From Vitellaria paradoxa (taxonomy: Eukaryota; Streptophyta; Magnoliopsida; Ericales; Sapotaceae), in the NCBI GenBank assembly GCA_019916065.1, contig CM034243.1, positions 3,472,001 through 3,536,000 on the forward strand: a stretch of DNA of 64,000 bases. Reading direction: 5' to 3'. Made by a program: the position numbers and the translations under genes. The notes beneath the pieces are model-generated. The model did no database searches. It worked only from the letters and a program-made list of their open reading frames with translations, and was not told the DNA's origin. Shown here piece by piece: positions 36,390 through 48,431 of the stretch (positions are counted from its first letter, which is position 1; every line of letters begins with the position of its first letter).

Positions 36390-36545
36390 ACGTTTGATGT
36401 TAAAAAAATAAAATTCAATAAAATTCTATAAATTTCTACAAAATTCTACAAATCTCTACAACATTCAAATTTTTTCTCTCATTGCACAAATTACCAGATA
36501 AAAATTCTACAAATCTCTACAAATTTTTACAACCCCAAAAATTGT
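36390..36545. mobile_element. MITE, same family as 37607-37750 (inverted orientation)
   Basis: It contains TTTTTTCTCTCATTGCACAA followed by ATTACC, and repeats of AAATTCTACAAATCTCTACA, both shared with the copy at 48239-48406. The ends are not sharply defined. Confidence 0.5.
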
Positions 36546-37606
36546 ATCACCGCTGTCTTGACTTTCATCTGTGCTTATATCCTAAGGGTGGTAATTCATG
36601 CATGTGTGTAAATATTCTAATATTTTAAAATTAGATAAGTATATTTAATAATTAATTTATTTTATAATTAGTAAAATTGTATTAAATCGGGTCAATTTTG
36701 AGTTCACGTATTTATATAATATCATATATAAATTTTCTCTAATGACTTGTTCTATAGATTATATCATGTTCGAGTTGTGTTAAATATTATTATCTCTATC
36801 TATATTATACTCAACTTTCAAAATTTTTTTATTTGATTTTATTTTAAAATAAGTTTAAATTAATATTATTTTATTCTAATATTACTTAAATTGATAATCA
36901 AATAAAGGAATAAAAATAATCATTCCATTTTTATTAAAAAAAATTGTAACATTTTTAGAATACGAAAGAATGAAAAGAATTGTTGTACATTGTTTTGTTA
37001 ATTTGAAAGTTATTTTGCATCAGAAATATTTAATATCAATGCATAGTATTTTACATTTTATCGTATTTTATACATTTGTTTAAAATTTTAAATTTTATTT
37101 ATGATTTGGGCATTTGCTGATCTAAATTCCTGAGTTTGCCACTGCCCTCCCTCTCTCTCCCATGTATGTCTCCTCACAACGAAAAAGAAAGAAAAAAAAA
37201 ATAAGGAAGGAATTAGGCTCTTAGCGTACAGTTAAAATTCAAACACAACTCTAGCTCCAATTTGATCTAAAAAAATAAAATAAATTCACTAACTAAGACC
37301 AAATCTCAAAAAGTTCAAAATTTAAAATGGCTTAATAACTTAAATAATGGCCAAAAATTCATATTGGATATTAAATTCTTTTTCCATACTTTTCCTTGGT
37401 AAAGAATCCAAACAAAACAAAATGCATATCTTAATGAAGATATAGCCGGCACAACTGACTATTAGGTTAGTGGTAAAGTATGCTTCCGACAATTTATTGT
37501 TTGTGCCTAGATTGTGAGGGCACTCTGTCACATAGATAACATGTTTTTCAACGCCCGACCTTAAGATTTAAACTATTCAAAGCACATTAACATGCATGTT
37601 ATACTC

Positions 37607-37750
37607 TGGGTTGTTGTAAGAAAAAATGAGATAAATTGTGATTTGGAGAGAGTTCGTAATGCGTGCAGTGAGCGAAAAAAGTTGATGTGATATAAAGTTA
37701 ACAGAGATTTATAAAGATTTTTGGAGTTTTTTCTCAAACCAAACAACCCC
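37607..37750. mobile_element. MITE with TGGGTTGTT / AACAACCCC ends
   Basis: Left terminus CTGGGTTGTTGTAAG and right terminus CTCAAACCAAACAACCCC are inverted repeats. The core is GAGATAAATTGTGATTTGG followed by AGAGAGTTCGTAATGCGTGC and AGTGAG. It is the reverse complement of the core in 48239-48406, with about 90 percent identity over the central ~60 bases by eye. Confidence 0.7.
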
Positions 37751-39808
37751 TCTATCAATTTGAACTAGTTTTGAAGCCAGATTCTTTATTCATGGTGCTA
37801 TTCAAGTAAGATTCAACGTACATTCAAATTTTGATTCACTTATGGGATTCAGTAAGGATCATCACACCTCTTCTATCCTCAAGAACTTGTATCCTTTATC
37901 AGTGTTTGGACAATTATCTCCCAAATGCAGGCTTAGCTTATATTAATACTAAATACGAGTACACACGATGCATGTAAAAATTTTTTTTGGGTCTTAATAA
38001 ATAATAAAATTATAAAAAAAGTAAAAATGTCTCAAATAATAAATAATGAGTAGTTAAGGTTATTTAAGTAAATAATAAAAATAAAAAAAGTTACAAATTA
38101 TATGTGGCTAAAGAGTATTTAGAGTAGATAAAAACATTAATAGGTGAAATTACGTAATTATGTGTAATTAAGAAAAATTACTTTTTAATGCTATTAAAGT
38201 ATAGGTCATTATATAAAGTTAAAAGATGTTATAGAAAGAAAAAAAAAAAAGGCTTCACCAAAAAAATAATTCATAAAAAAAATGTTCCACCAAATATTGA
38301 TATTTGCTCTATAACAGTATAGACAGGTATTCCACTAAGCCCGATAAGAAAACAATCATTGGATCACCAGGCCCAGTAACATAAAATGGCCACGGGCTAA
38401 AAGACAAAAACCATGACCCAGCAAACTTGGATTAGCCCGAGAGAGAATTGGGGTTTGGGCCCAACTTAAGAAAAAAAAAGATATCTTATGCTGAGACTTA
38501 ACAATCCAAAGAAAGAAAAGGTATGAAATTAAGGAAATTTTAATTTGACATTATTGATTTTTTTTTTTGGATAAAAAACTGTCTATTTTTCAGATAGAGA
38601 TCGCTACACGCCCAAGTCAAAATGTTCTTTGGATTGGCTAATCCTATTTTATTTCGTGCTGAATCTACACTTAAATAAATCACCTAATTTACTTGGGCAT
38701 GTTGGGCAAGAAGTAGTTGAATTACTAACTATTAATTTTTTACTTTTTTTTTTTTTTGAGATGAATAAAATTACTCTCTTATATTTTACTCTTCTTTTAA
38801 ATTTTTAAAGATAAAAATATTAAATTAATAAAAAGTTAAAAAGTTAACTACTAAAAAAATTAACTTTTTTCCTTCTCAAATAAAAAAAAATTAATTTTTT
38901 CAGTTGTTACCTATTAAAAAATTAATTTTTTTACTTAGTCAAACCAAGCCTTAAGCCCGAGCAATATGTCACCACAGGAAAGTTCAACATCAAATATTGG
39001 ACTTCCTCTTATTTTTTCAAAGTATGAATGAAAATTGAGATTTTTTTATCTTATAATATAAAAAATAAAATAACCAGGTAACATTGATATAATTTTTTTA
39101 TATGTAAATAAGTATATGATTAAAATATATATGCAATTATCAGGTGCCTATTTGGAGGATCAGTAAAAATCTCTTAACATTTAACTTTTGTCCCCAAAAT
39201 TTATTAAAAACATAACTTCTTTCTCACACACAAAATTATCAATTATTTTAAAATTTATAAGTTTTTACCGGAAGTATTAAAGTGACATGTCTTAACTTGT
39301 GGCAAAAAATTTAACAAATTTTGGTATGTTAAACAGAACTCAAATATGCTATCGTTTAAGTGTGGAAAAACTACGTTTACAATAATTTTTTTTAATATTT
39401 CAAAATGTCGTTGGTTTGGACCAAAAAATAAGAAACCCAAAAAAAATAAAAAAAAATTTCTAACTCTGATACACTTTTTACACTCAGATCCTACTCTTGT
39501 AGAATGTATTTTAGACTGAAAATGTATCAGATTTGAGTGCAGAAAGTGTCTCAAATTTGGATTTTTTTTTCTCATTAATTTTTTAGTCCAAGTACACACA
39601 CACACCTAACTCCCAATGAGGGAGCAAGCCCCCAAAAAACCCACTAAACATCTCTTTAGGCCTAAGCTCGAGCTGCAGAGCAGCCCAACTTTGAATTGGT
39701 TTATTGACTTTGGTTTTCATCAAAAAAAATTTTTTTGTTCAAACAATATTGTTTTGGAATGTTGTAAAAAAAAAAGAAATTATTGTAAACGTAGGTTTTC
39801 TCTTTTAA

Positions 39809-40171
39809 GGGCCCGTTTGGCATACAAACTTCCTTTATAAAACTTTATAAATTTCTAACAATCTCACTACCTATAATTTTTCCGTAATCGCTAATTTCAA
39901 AAAATTTTAATATTTCACAAAAAAAATAAAAAAAATCTAAAAGTAGGTTAACCGAATATGTAAATTTTTTATACAATCATATTTTTCATGTCAAAAATTT
40001 TCAAATGAGTACCATTACCGCTATTTTTTGTGAATTTTTTTAAATCCGTGGGAATAATTTTCTAAATCTGTTCCTACGATTTATTATTTTTCAGAAAAAA
40101 AAAAGACGTTAAAATTAATTTCAAATTACATTTTATCTCAATTTATTTTTTTTTTTTGATCCAACGAAGCC
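39809..40171. mobile_element. MITE-like element, copy 2 of the family at 6590-6930
   Basis: The left end GGGCCCGTTTGGCAT and right end ATCCAACGAAGCCT form a partial inverted repeat. The interior is collinear with 6590-6930 (shared GTAGGTTAAC, TTTTTTATACAATC, GAGTACCATT and ATTTTATCTCAATTTAT). It lies about 550 bases upstream of the VAP27 start codon. Confidence 0.65.
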
Positions 40172-40615
40172 TAAGTGTAGGATAAAAAAATAATAATTAT
40201 ATTTTAATAGTAGGAAAGTAAAATGTAAATCACTTTCTAATATATTTATTTTTGACGCCCACGTGCAATTGAAGTGGAAACAGCTCAGCGTACCTACCTT
40301 GCCCCCCATTGAGGGGTTTTCTCACAAAAAACTAATAAAAAATTCAAGTTTCCAATTTAACTCTTTGCGAGAGCCACCGTCCCTCCATTTTTCTGCGTGA
40401 AAACCATAAAAAGCTGAAGGGTAATTGCGTCATTATGCTACTGGTCAAGCGTCTACCTCACCCATCAGACTTTCAAATTTACATACAAAAAAGAGTCAAC
40501 AAAAAGAAAACTCGAAAATAAAATATTAAATAAAAGAAAAAAATAGAATAAAAAAATTGAAATCCGTTTTCTTGATCAGTTGTGTATCTCCGTTCACTCT
40601 CTTCTCGGTATATGG

Positions 40616-40624
40616 AAACCCTAA
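40616..40624 (+). promoter_or_regulatory. Telo-box-like motif AAACCCTAA upstream of the VAP27 gene
   Basis: AAACCCTAA occurs about 100 bases upstream of the start codon. This interstitial telomere motif is common in promoters and leaders of broadly expressed plant genes. The function here is inferred from position only. Confidence 0.4.
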
Positions 40625-40725
40625 TTCCTATTTATATTGATTGATTTACTCCCATAAATCCCCTTTCAAATTCCCAAAATTTTCGAATCTTTGCCGTTTT
40701 GTGTATCGATTTCATTCCGAGAAAG

Positions 40726-43700
40726 ATGAGTACCGGCGATCTCCTCAACGTTCAGCCTTCGGAGCTCAAATTCCCATGTGAGTAACAATTTTTTCATTCC
40801 CTTTTTGGCTTTCTCTGGTTGGTTGCCGAGAAAATCGAGGGAATGAAATGAAAAGGGTTGGGAAATTTTGAATCTCGTGGTAATAACGCCTCTAAAATGA
40901 GCTGAATCACTCTTGCACTCTATGGTTTTAATCAATAAAAAAAAAAAAAATACAATTGAAAGCTAGTTTTTTTTTTGGAGTAACTTCAGCAGATAATTGT
41001 GTTTGCCTACTCTAATTCTCTTGCTCTGGTGGAAAATTTAATGTGGGTATTCATATTTCTTCCTGGGTGGTTGGACTTTGGCTTACGCTGGAAAAAGTTG
41101 AATTGAGGAAGCAGAGCTCATGTTCTTTGCAGTTGACAAACAAGACTGATCAATATGTGGCATTCAAGGTAGACTTTTTGTTTATATGATAGTCTATGTG
41201 ACAATTGATTTCTCGTGCAATGTTGGATTAATGAAATTCATGACTGAAAAGGTTAAAACAACCAATCCCAAGAAGTATTGTGTTCGTCCCAACAATGGTA
41301 TTATTTCACCTGGCTCTGTATCCAGTATAACAGGTATAATTCCGATACTTGGCTATTTACTTCTATATTGTTTGTCAATATCTACATAATATGGGATGCA
41401 CATATCCTCAGTTGTTAAGTGGATTACTTTCAGTTTCATTTGATTTATTTTAATTGGTTTTGGTAGTTGCCATGCAAGCTCAGAAAGAGGCACCCCCTGA
41501 TCTGCAGTGCAAAGACAAATTCCTGATCCAAAGTGTTGTCGCACCTAATGTTGCAACTACTAAAGACATCACCCCAGAAATGGTGGAATGGTTTTACCAT
41601 AAAAGTTTCATATGGACTGTTTTGAATTATATTTTTCAGGGTGTTAGTTATAATGTGGATCTCTTTTGTAGTTTAATAAGGAGGATGGGAAAATTGTTGG
41701 GGAGTTCAAATTGAGGGTAATTTACATCCCAGCTAATCCTCCCTCACCGGTTCCCGAAGGATCTGAAGAAGGATCTCCCAGGGCATCTGTGGTTGAGGAT
41801 GGGAATCGAAGTGCTTCATTGCCTGAGGCTGTAAGTGTTTTTCACATGCCTTGTCTTCACAATTCCCAAACATTTCTCTTCAAACTGAGGTTCGGGTGTT
41901 CACCTGATTTTTTTTTTCTTATTAAATTTGCTATATCAGGTAACAAGATCTTTAGCAGAGCCAAAAGACAAAAGTTCATCTCCAGAGGTGAGTAATCTTT
42001 CGCTCTCCCTGTCTCAAAAACACATCCCTAGACCCAAACTCAACTTAGCCTTTTCTCAATTAAATGGGGTACGTGGGTTTATTTTTTTTTTCCCCCAATT
42101 TTGTTCAGTTAAGTGCCATTCCTCTATCCTATTTGATCTTTTTTCACACCCTCACATCACGCCTATACATGCATAAAAGCCTTACTTATGACGTAGGAAT
42201 GAAATCATTGGAATTAACTAGTCTAATGTATTTCCTATCTTAAACAAATTTTGTGTTCTGCTCTAGTAAATATGCTGGATGCAATACTAGTGAAGCATTA
42301 GAATGTCTATGCGTTATTCAGTGGGTATTTTTTTTTTTTCAACTATAAAAGCTATTTCAAAGTTATTCTGCCATATACCCCTTGAAATGTCAGATTTTTG
42401 CCAGGCCCAGTTGGCATTTTTATGTCACATATTGTCAGGCATGGAAAAATGTCTGGTCAAATTTTACGAGATGGTCCAATGCGATGCTTGTACAGTAAGT
42501 AGGCATTACTTTCCTTGTGTTGTTGAAAGGCAGTCTCAATTTTCGTAAGTCATCATCTTATTGTTCTGTCCCCCGAAACCTTTTGAGACTAGTTGCTTTC
42601 TATTTGAGGCAATGATATTTTACTCTTTGAATTGATTTAGAGAGGATTGACTCTGACAATGGTTGGCATGGCATGAAAAACTGGAGTTTTGCTGGTGTTT
42701 CCATTCATATTTGTCAATGTTAATAGAAATTTAGAGGTATTGGTAATTCAAAGCTAAAGAGTTCATGACCACTGATTAAATTTTTCTTCCAATCTAGGGA
42801 ATTATTTTAGGTTACTTAAGTTGTTCAATTTGGTCTTCTTTATCATAGTTTTGGCAATTAAAGCACTATCTTGAACTTTCTCTGGAGTGTCAGGTTTTAG
42901 AGAAGCAATGCTTAAAATAGTGTAGGAAGTTGACGTATATTCATTAACTCATTTGAAGCGGAATTGTTTGAGTTAATACTGGAAAGTATCAAATATTTGA
43001 GCAAAACATATCAAATAATATATATTGTCTTTAGAAGACACCAACTAGAAAATGCCTTTAGGTTCATTAGTTTTTGAATTGAAAATATGTGCTAAAGTTA
43101 TGCTTGTAAATTTGGTGATTATTATTTATTAATAATTTAGCAATATAGCATAGGTCATTCTTTGTGTTTTTACTAGTTTTGGCAATCTTACTAGATTGTC
43201 ACTACAACATAGAATTTTAGCCTATGGCTGAGCACCCAAAAATAAGGTTTTCAATTCCAAGTGGTACTGGTTGCTTGGACGATGTCTGGCGCATAATATT
43301 CTGCATGTGAGATTTTTATAATAATAGTATTAATTTACTAACAATGAGCGCCATTGAAACATATATTTTTAATCATCTAGTGATACCATCTAGTGGCCGA
43401 TCATAACCTACAATTTTTTTGGCCCAAAAATTTATACACATTAATTGCATTTTCCTGAACCCAGGGGGCCATGGCCTCCCTCCTTGTCCATGTGTGTTTC
43501 ACAACTTCTGTTCCGTGCTCCAGTATTTTAACCCACTGTTGCATGGATTTGGCTACCATATGCATGGAAGTGTGTCCATGCCAGATTCAGTTATGTTTAA
43601 AATCATTGGACAAGGTGACACAATAGAGCTGTAAGGAGTTTTTAACGTTTCCTTCTTTTGTATCCTAGGTTGGACTGACATATTTAGAGTGTGTTTGGGA

Positions 43701-45816
43701 AAAAAAGCTAGTAGCTCAACTTCCAGCTACTAGCTTTTTGGCTTTTTTAAAACGACTAAATTTATCTTTTTACATTTTAAATTTCTTTTAAACCTTAAGG
43801 GGCAAAAATGTCAAATTAACAAAAAGCTAAAAAAGTAGCTTTTTTCCCTTCCCAAATGCAAAAGAAGCTAACTTTTTAGTAGCTACTTGGTAGCCAGCTG
43901 TAAAAAAGTTAGTATTTTTTTTATTCCCAAACTCAGCCTTAGTATAGCATGCAAAGCGGATGTATTGTGCTCAATGTGAAATACTCTTGAAGTAGAGTAA
44001 TGAGTTTGGGATGCAGCCAATGCAATCGAATGTGCTAAGAAATGATTGAATCTGAAATGGAAAAGCATTATTCTGACTTCATGAAGTTGGAGGAGATTAT
44101 ATAGGGATCTCAATTATTTATTAATCTATATATAGGCATCTCATAAAATCTCTTTTGCATTGCCAACTGGTGCTTCATATGCAGAGCTTGGTTGTTTGGT
44201 TGCTGGAAATGATATAGTAGTCATCTATTGATGATCTTGCTTGAAAAACATTTATTTATTATTTTTAATTATTTTTTTGTATGCAGTTGATGATATATAT
44301 TTATATATATATTTTGCTTATGTGATACAATTGCTTTTTCACATTGTTGTTGTATATTGTAATATCATCTATCAGGTATGGTCTTTGATGTCCAAGTTGA
44401 CGGAGGAGAAAGCTTCTGCTATTAAACAAAATCAGAAACTCCGTCAGGAATTGGTATGCATAATTTAATTATTTATTATGCCCTATGGTTATTTAACTTA
44501 TGCACGGTTAAGCCTTAATAATTTGACATTAATATTTTGTTCAATTAAACTTGATGTTTTCTGCTAATTGTTGCGTTATCTATCTTGTTAGGTGCACCAT
44601 CCCAGTTTTGGTTGAGACCGAACCTTTACCATGATAGGCTACATGATTTCAATGCATTCATATTACTCGTATCATTATTTAACATGAAAAAAGAACCAGT
44701 TAACCCGGTCAAGGAATTAAGGGCTTCTGCTCTTATGAAAGTTACTCTAATGAAAGTTAATTTGGTAGGCTCTGGGATATAATTGTGATTTCTGTGGAGT
44801 AGGCATGAAAAGTCCATTACAGAGTGAGTTTTGAAGTTGGGCTCGCATGGCCAATGGATGATCCAGCAAAGCAACTTAATATGTGGGTGTCGTTAGAAAA
44901 TTTCTTTCCTTCTTACCATTTTTGTTTTTCAAATCCATTGTCCAACTTTGGCGAATTCCTCTGGTGTTAAGAGGAGATGATATTGGTTGATTACCCTGTG
45001 GTGTACGTGTTTATGAATTTGATTTTGTTTCATCTGATATTTCTGTGCAAGTTGTTCCTGAACTAAAAGCTGTTTTGGTCAGTAGTATTTACTTTAAGGC
45101 GGCTAGCTTGAACTTCATTGACAGTATGCTAAAGACTACCACCTCTCCCACATCTACATCAGGGTAGTTTCGTGGATGTGGAAGTTTTAAGACCTTGATC
45201 AAGCAAGCAAAGATTCTATCTAGGTCTTCAAATGATCTGAGCCTAGCAAAATGTCTAAAAGCTCGGCCAGTTGCATTCCACTCAGCTGGTTTGACTCTAG
45301 GAAATCTCCATGAGCCATGATAAACCATGACACTTTTCTATTTGGTTTTGAGGGCTTTAGATGTGGTTACAACCTTAGAATTGAGGATGGCGAAAACCCT
45401 CTATGAGCTATAGTGTGGTGTCGGGCTTATGAGGTGCATAAATGTTTGGTACGTAAAAATCTGATGACAAAAGAGATGACCTTGAATGCCTCTGAACCCT
45501 TTAAAGGAAATATTCAAATCCATTTGAATCGGTGAAATATTACTAATTTCACATGAACTCTTCATTGAAAATGCGGTTTGCAATAGATCAGGCCTTCCAT
45601 TTTTAGGTACATGATTTTATTGTATTCATCTTCTGTTTACGTTGTTCATTTCTATTCTGGCTCGCTGTAGCTTATGGGTTGGTATATCTATTCAATGTAC
45701 AGGAGTTGATGAAGAGAGAAATTGGTAAAAAACGGCGGGGTGGCTTCTCAATGATGTTTGTGTTGCTGGTCGGCCTTCTGGGTCTTCTGGTTGGGTACCT
45801 TGTTAAGAAAACATAG
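40726..45816 (+). CDS. VAP27/PVA-type vesicle-associated membrane protein-associated protein, eight exons, 239 aa
   Basis: VAP27 proteins are tail-anchored ER proteins that tether the ER to the plasma membrane and other organelles and bind partners through an MSP domain. Exons with GT-AG borders: 40726-40777, 41098-41168, 41252-41333, 41467-41582, 41672-41830, 41940-41987, 44376-44453 and 45703-45816 (720 nt including stop). Residues 1-17 are [17 protein letters not shown]. The MSP domain (about 5-127) contains [40 protein letters not shown] and [20 protein letters not shown] linker and short coiled coil (about 177-206, [19 protein letters not shown]) follow, then a basic stretch KKRRGG and a C-terminal membrane anchor (217-236) ending in KKT. 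Length and order are typical of PVA11/12-like proteins. Intron 6 (2.4 kb) holds a MITE. The exon 2 acceptor has a poor pyrimidine tract but gives the exact family sequence. Confidence 0.95.
43687..43938. mobile_element. Tourist-like MITE in VAP27 intron 6
   Basis: The left terminus GAGTGTGTTTGGGAA and the reverse complement of the right terminus GGCTGAGTTTGGGAA match at 12 of 15 bases. TTA lies directly outside both ends (43684-43686 and 43939-43941). The interior contains AGCTAGTAG/CTACTAGCT self-complementary text and repeated AAAAAGCTA motifs. It is 252 bp and non-coding. Confidence 0.75.
45080..45330 (-). other. Open gene-like stretch inside VAP27 intron 7, unrecognised
   Basis: The minus strand is open for 79 codons with composition closer to coding than its surroundings (segments such as [19 protein letters not shown] and [17 protein letters not shown]). 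No family was recognised, and there is no clear start or splice frame. It may be a decayed gene or transposon fragment. Confidence 0.25.
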
Positions 45817-45863
45817 GAGCTGCAGGCTGCAGTGCGAATGATTTGCCGTTGATTTGCCATTCA

Positions 45864-45866
45864 TAT

Positions 45867-45908
<42 letters not shown>

Positions 45909-45919
45909 CCCCCCCCCCC
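45864..45919. repeat. (TC)n microsatellite and C run in the VAP27 3' region
   Basis: About 20 CT units are followed by a run of C, 50-100 bases after the VAP27 stop codon and probably within the 3' UTR. Likely length-variable. Confidence 0.85.
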
Positions 45920-46473
45920 AAGTGTAAGAAAATTAGGTGATTAAGCAACATTGACATTTACAAACCATTAATTTGTCTGGCATTTAGCAGAAGGAGAAGG
46001 CTAAATGTGCGTTACTTTTGGCTTTTCACACTCCAAGTAAGCATTAATTTTGTTTTCCCTCCCTTGACAAGTACCCTTTGGCGGGGCCATCCCGCTTCAT
46101 TAAAATTATCAGGATTTTATTATTTTACTTTTTTAAAAAATGAGATAACAAATAAAATATATGTAAATTAATTATTTAAAAAAATAAATATATAAATTAA
46201 CAAAATTGTAAAAAAATAAACATTCTTAATACTAATATTTTAATTTTTTTAACGTATAATGTAAAAGTAGTGAGGATATTTTTATAATTTTAAATTTAAC
46301 CAAGGTTGAATGGAAAAGTTTATTTTAACATCACCTGAAAATCCTATCAAAGTTTTAATCCCCCCCCCCCCCCCCACCAAAAAAAACAACAATTGGGAGT
46401 GTGGTGCTTAAGCCTCTCATCCCCAGTCCAGAACAAAGGCATCCAATTCAATTAGCATAATAATCATAATTTA

Positions 46474-46728
46474 GGTGGCATTTAGTATTTTTTTGGTTTT
46501 TTATTTTTATTTTATATTTTAAAAATCTTAAAATAAGAAAATAAAAAATATTCTATTTTTATTTTTTTGAGATTTTTTATTTTGAGTTAAAAACTCTTAA
46601 AACATTTTTTTATTTTTTATTTTATGTGTAAATTTATTTTTTATTTTTTAAAATAAATTATAAGAATACAAATTATTTTTTATTTTTAAAAATATAAAAT
46701 AAAAAATAAAAAATAAACTAAATGGTCC
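46474..46728. mobile_element. MITE-like AT-rich element with CATTTAGT / ACTAAATGG ends
   Basis: The left end GGTGGCATTTAGTATTTTT is the imperfect reverse complement of the right end AAAATAAACTAAATGGTCC. Nearly all of the interior is A/T and itself partly self-complementary (TTTTTTATTTTT against AAAAATAAAAAA). TTA precedes the left end. Confidence 0.5.
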
Positions 46729-46939
46729 GTACCTTTTAGTTTTTGAGGCGCAATTTGTCAACGGACGATGTCACTAATCATTTCACATGGGGTTTGCCAG
46801 TTGTCACCGAAGCCAAATTGTTTTAAATATCTTTGGACAACTGTGGCTTTTACAGCTCTGAGCATGCTCGCATCCTGCAAGAGGCACGCAGGCTCTTTTT
46901 ATTATTATTATTATTGAATAAAAACACTTTAAAATATTC

Positions 46940-47177
46940 TTAGTGTGTTTAGAGTGATAAATTTGGTCAAATTTTTTTATTATTTTATTATTTTTTTCAA
47001 TTTTTACACACCAAAAATTTTTAACTTTTTTTAATATTTTTTTAATTATTTTATATTTTTAAATAAACATACCAAACACCCAACAATCTATTACACTTTT
47101 TGATAAAAACAGTCAATACTTAATAATTTAAAATTTATTTTTTATTTTTTACCAAAATTTAACACTCTAAATAAATA
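46940..47177. mobile_element. MITE with TTTAGAGTG(A/T)TAAATTTGGT termini
   Basis: Left GTGTGTTTAGAGTGATAAAT and right TTTAACACTCTAAATAAATA form inverted repeats of roughly 25 bases with several mismatches. The interior is AT-rich and non-coding. It is the same terminal type as 35211-35400. Confidence 0.6.
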
Positions 47178-47797
47178 CTTGATAATACATTCAGTCCTAT
47201 CCATTTGGCAAAGGCGCATCTGCATAAACTTTTTGTTAATTTAAGTATTTTTTCTAGCTTATCTTTATTCTTTGTGCACTTTTTAACATAATAAAATTAA
47301 CAAATATTAGTAATATTAATTATTACACAAATATTAAAATTATTAAGAAATTCGCATTTTATTGATATCCATGTTGCATTTTATTAATTACTTGCAGTGA
47401 TGGTCTAATATAATTTTAATAAAACTTTTAGGATCCCAATAACGCCCCCAAATCAGTCAGGTATTCGGAACGCAGATTACCCTTCAAATGGGTCAAACTG
47501 AAGTTCTACAATACGAAATAAATAAAAATAAAAAAAAATTAAGAAACTGGAAAATAAAAATAAAAAAAAAACATTTTACAGGCAGAAAGCACTAATATTG
47601 GAGTAAAAAAGAAAAGTAAACCCTAGAATGGTAAACACACAGTATATGATATGATATGAATCATCATATATGCAGCTCCTCCACCATAGGCATCTCCTTT
47701 CTCCAATTAAACCAAAGAGAAGCACACATGAGAATTAAGAGAGACACAGATGGGTAATTCTCGGTGTATTGACATGATGTGGAACCAAATCGAAAAA

Positions 47798-47995
47798 TCA
47801 ATCGTGGTGGCGGTCGTCGTCGCTGTCGTCGGGTTTGTTCTTCTTGGGTTTGCGATAGGTCTCCTCGACTTGCTTGGCCTTGTGAAGGCCTTTGTTGGCG
47901 ACTGTTCTGATGTTGGGTACGTTGTAGTTCTGGGCTATATACACCCCGCAGATGGTGCCCATCATGAATGAGAACGTGCTTCTTATTATGCCCAT
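47798..47995 (-). CDS. STMP1-like mitochondrial membrane microprotein, 65 aa
   Basis: This 65-residue protein resembles the short transmembrane mitochondrial protein 1 family. Animal STMP1 is a tiny inner-membrane microprotein linked to respiratory chain complexes; plant members are uncharacterised. Residues 1-21 (MGIIRSTFSFMMGTICGVYIA) form one hydrophobic helix with small residues. The family signature AQNYNVPN follows directly (21-28). A basic helix continues through ANKGLHKAKQVEETYRKPKK, and the tail is acidic and histidine-rich (DDSDDDRHHD). The frame is open for 32 codons upstream, but the chosen ATG starts exactly where family members start and the extension is low-complexity leader. 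It is a single exon. A MITE (48239-48406) and an AT/GA microsatellite (48090-48150) sit just upstream, in the leader or promoter. The function is inferred by family. Confidence 0.8.
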   Translation of the reverse strand: MGIIRSTFSFMMGTICGVYIAQNYNVPNIRTVANKGLHKAKQVEETYRKPKKNKPDDSDDDRHHD

Positions 47996-48089
47996 TTCCC
48001 TTCTCTGCTCCAGCCCCGATTCGAAGCCTCCAACTGTGTTGGGTTCTCCAAATGATCGTCGCTGGGCTGACTTGTGTATATATACACAC

Positions 48090-48150
48090 ACAGATATATA
48101 TATATATATATATATAGGGAGAGAGAAAGAGAGAGAGAGGGGGGGGGGGT
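48090..48150. repeat. (AC)n/(AT)n/(GA)n/G-run compound microsatellite
   Basis: ACACACA, then ATATAT, then GAGAGA-type units, then a run of ten G, in sequence about 100-155 bases upstream of the STMP1-like start codon. Likely hypervariable. Confidence 0.8.
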
Positions 48151-48238
48151 TTCGTATCTACCAAGCCTTTTTGCTTGGCGGATAGACATAAAAGGGCTAA
48201 CCCCTTCCCCAAGATAAATCCATCTCCAAGTCAATTTC

Positions 48239-48406
48239 GAGTCTATTTGGCTTGCAAAAATTTACTGAAAATTTTCAAAAATTTCTATAAATCTCTATTA
48301 ACTTTATATCACGTCAATTTTTTTCTCTCATTGCACGCATTACGAACTTCCTCAAACCACAATTTATCTCAATTTATCTCATTTTTTCTTACTCCAAACA
48401 AACCCT
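48239..48406. mobile_element. MITE, same family as 37607-37750, upstream of the STMP1-like gene
   Basis: Left GAGTCTATTTGGCTTG and right ACTCCAAACAAACCC are inverted repeats. The core is TTTTTTCTCTCATTGCACGC, then ATTACGAACTTCCTCAAACC, then ACAATTTATCTCAATTTATC, the reverse complement of the core at 37607-37750. It lies 25 bases left of the Mutator-like element at 48432. Confidence 0.75.
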
Positions 48407-48431
48407 TCATTGCATATTTTATTTATAGCTA

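Larger units (their letters stand above)
33515..40600. other. Long intergenic region upstream of the VAP27 gene, no gene supported
   Basis: AT-rich spacer with several MITE-type elements (listed separately), A/T runs (for example 33820-33839 and 34224-34242) and a C-rich patch at 36306-36318. Short open frames are without family signatures. A segment at 37440-37520 reads somewhat like a tRNA A-box but has no B-box partner. Confidence 0.55.

Noticed and set aside
37440..37510. tRNA- or SINE-like text (GGTTAGTGGTAAAGTATGCT)
   Set aside because: Resembles an A-box, but no B-box, cloverleaf pairing or CCA-proximal stem could be found downstream.
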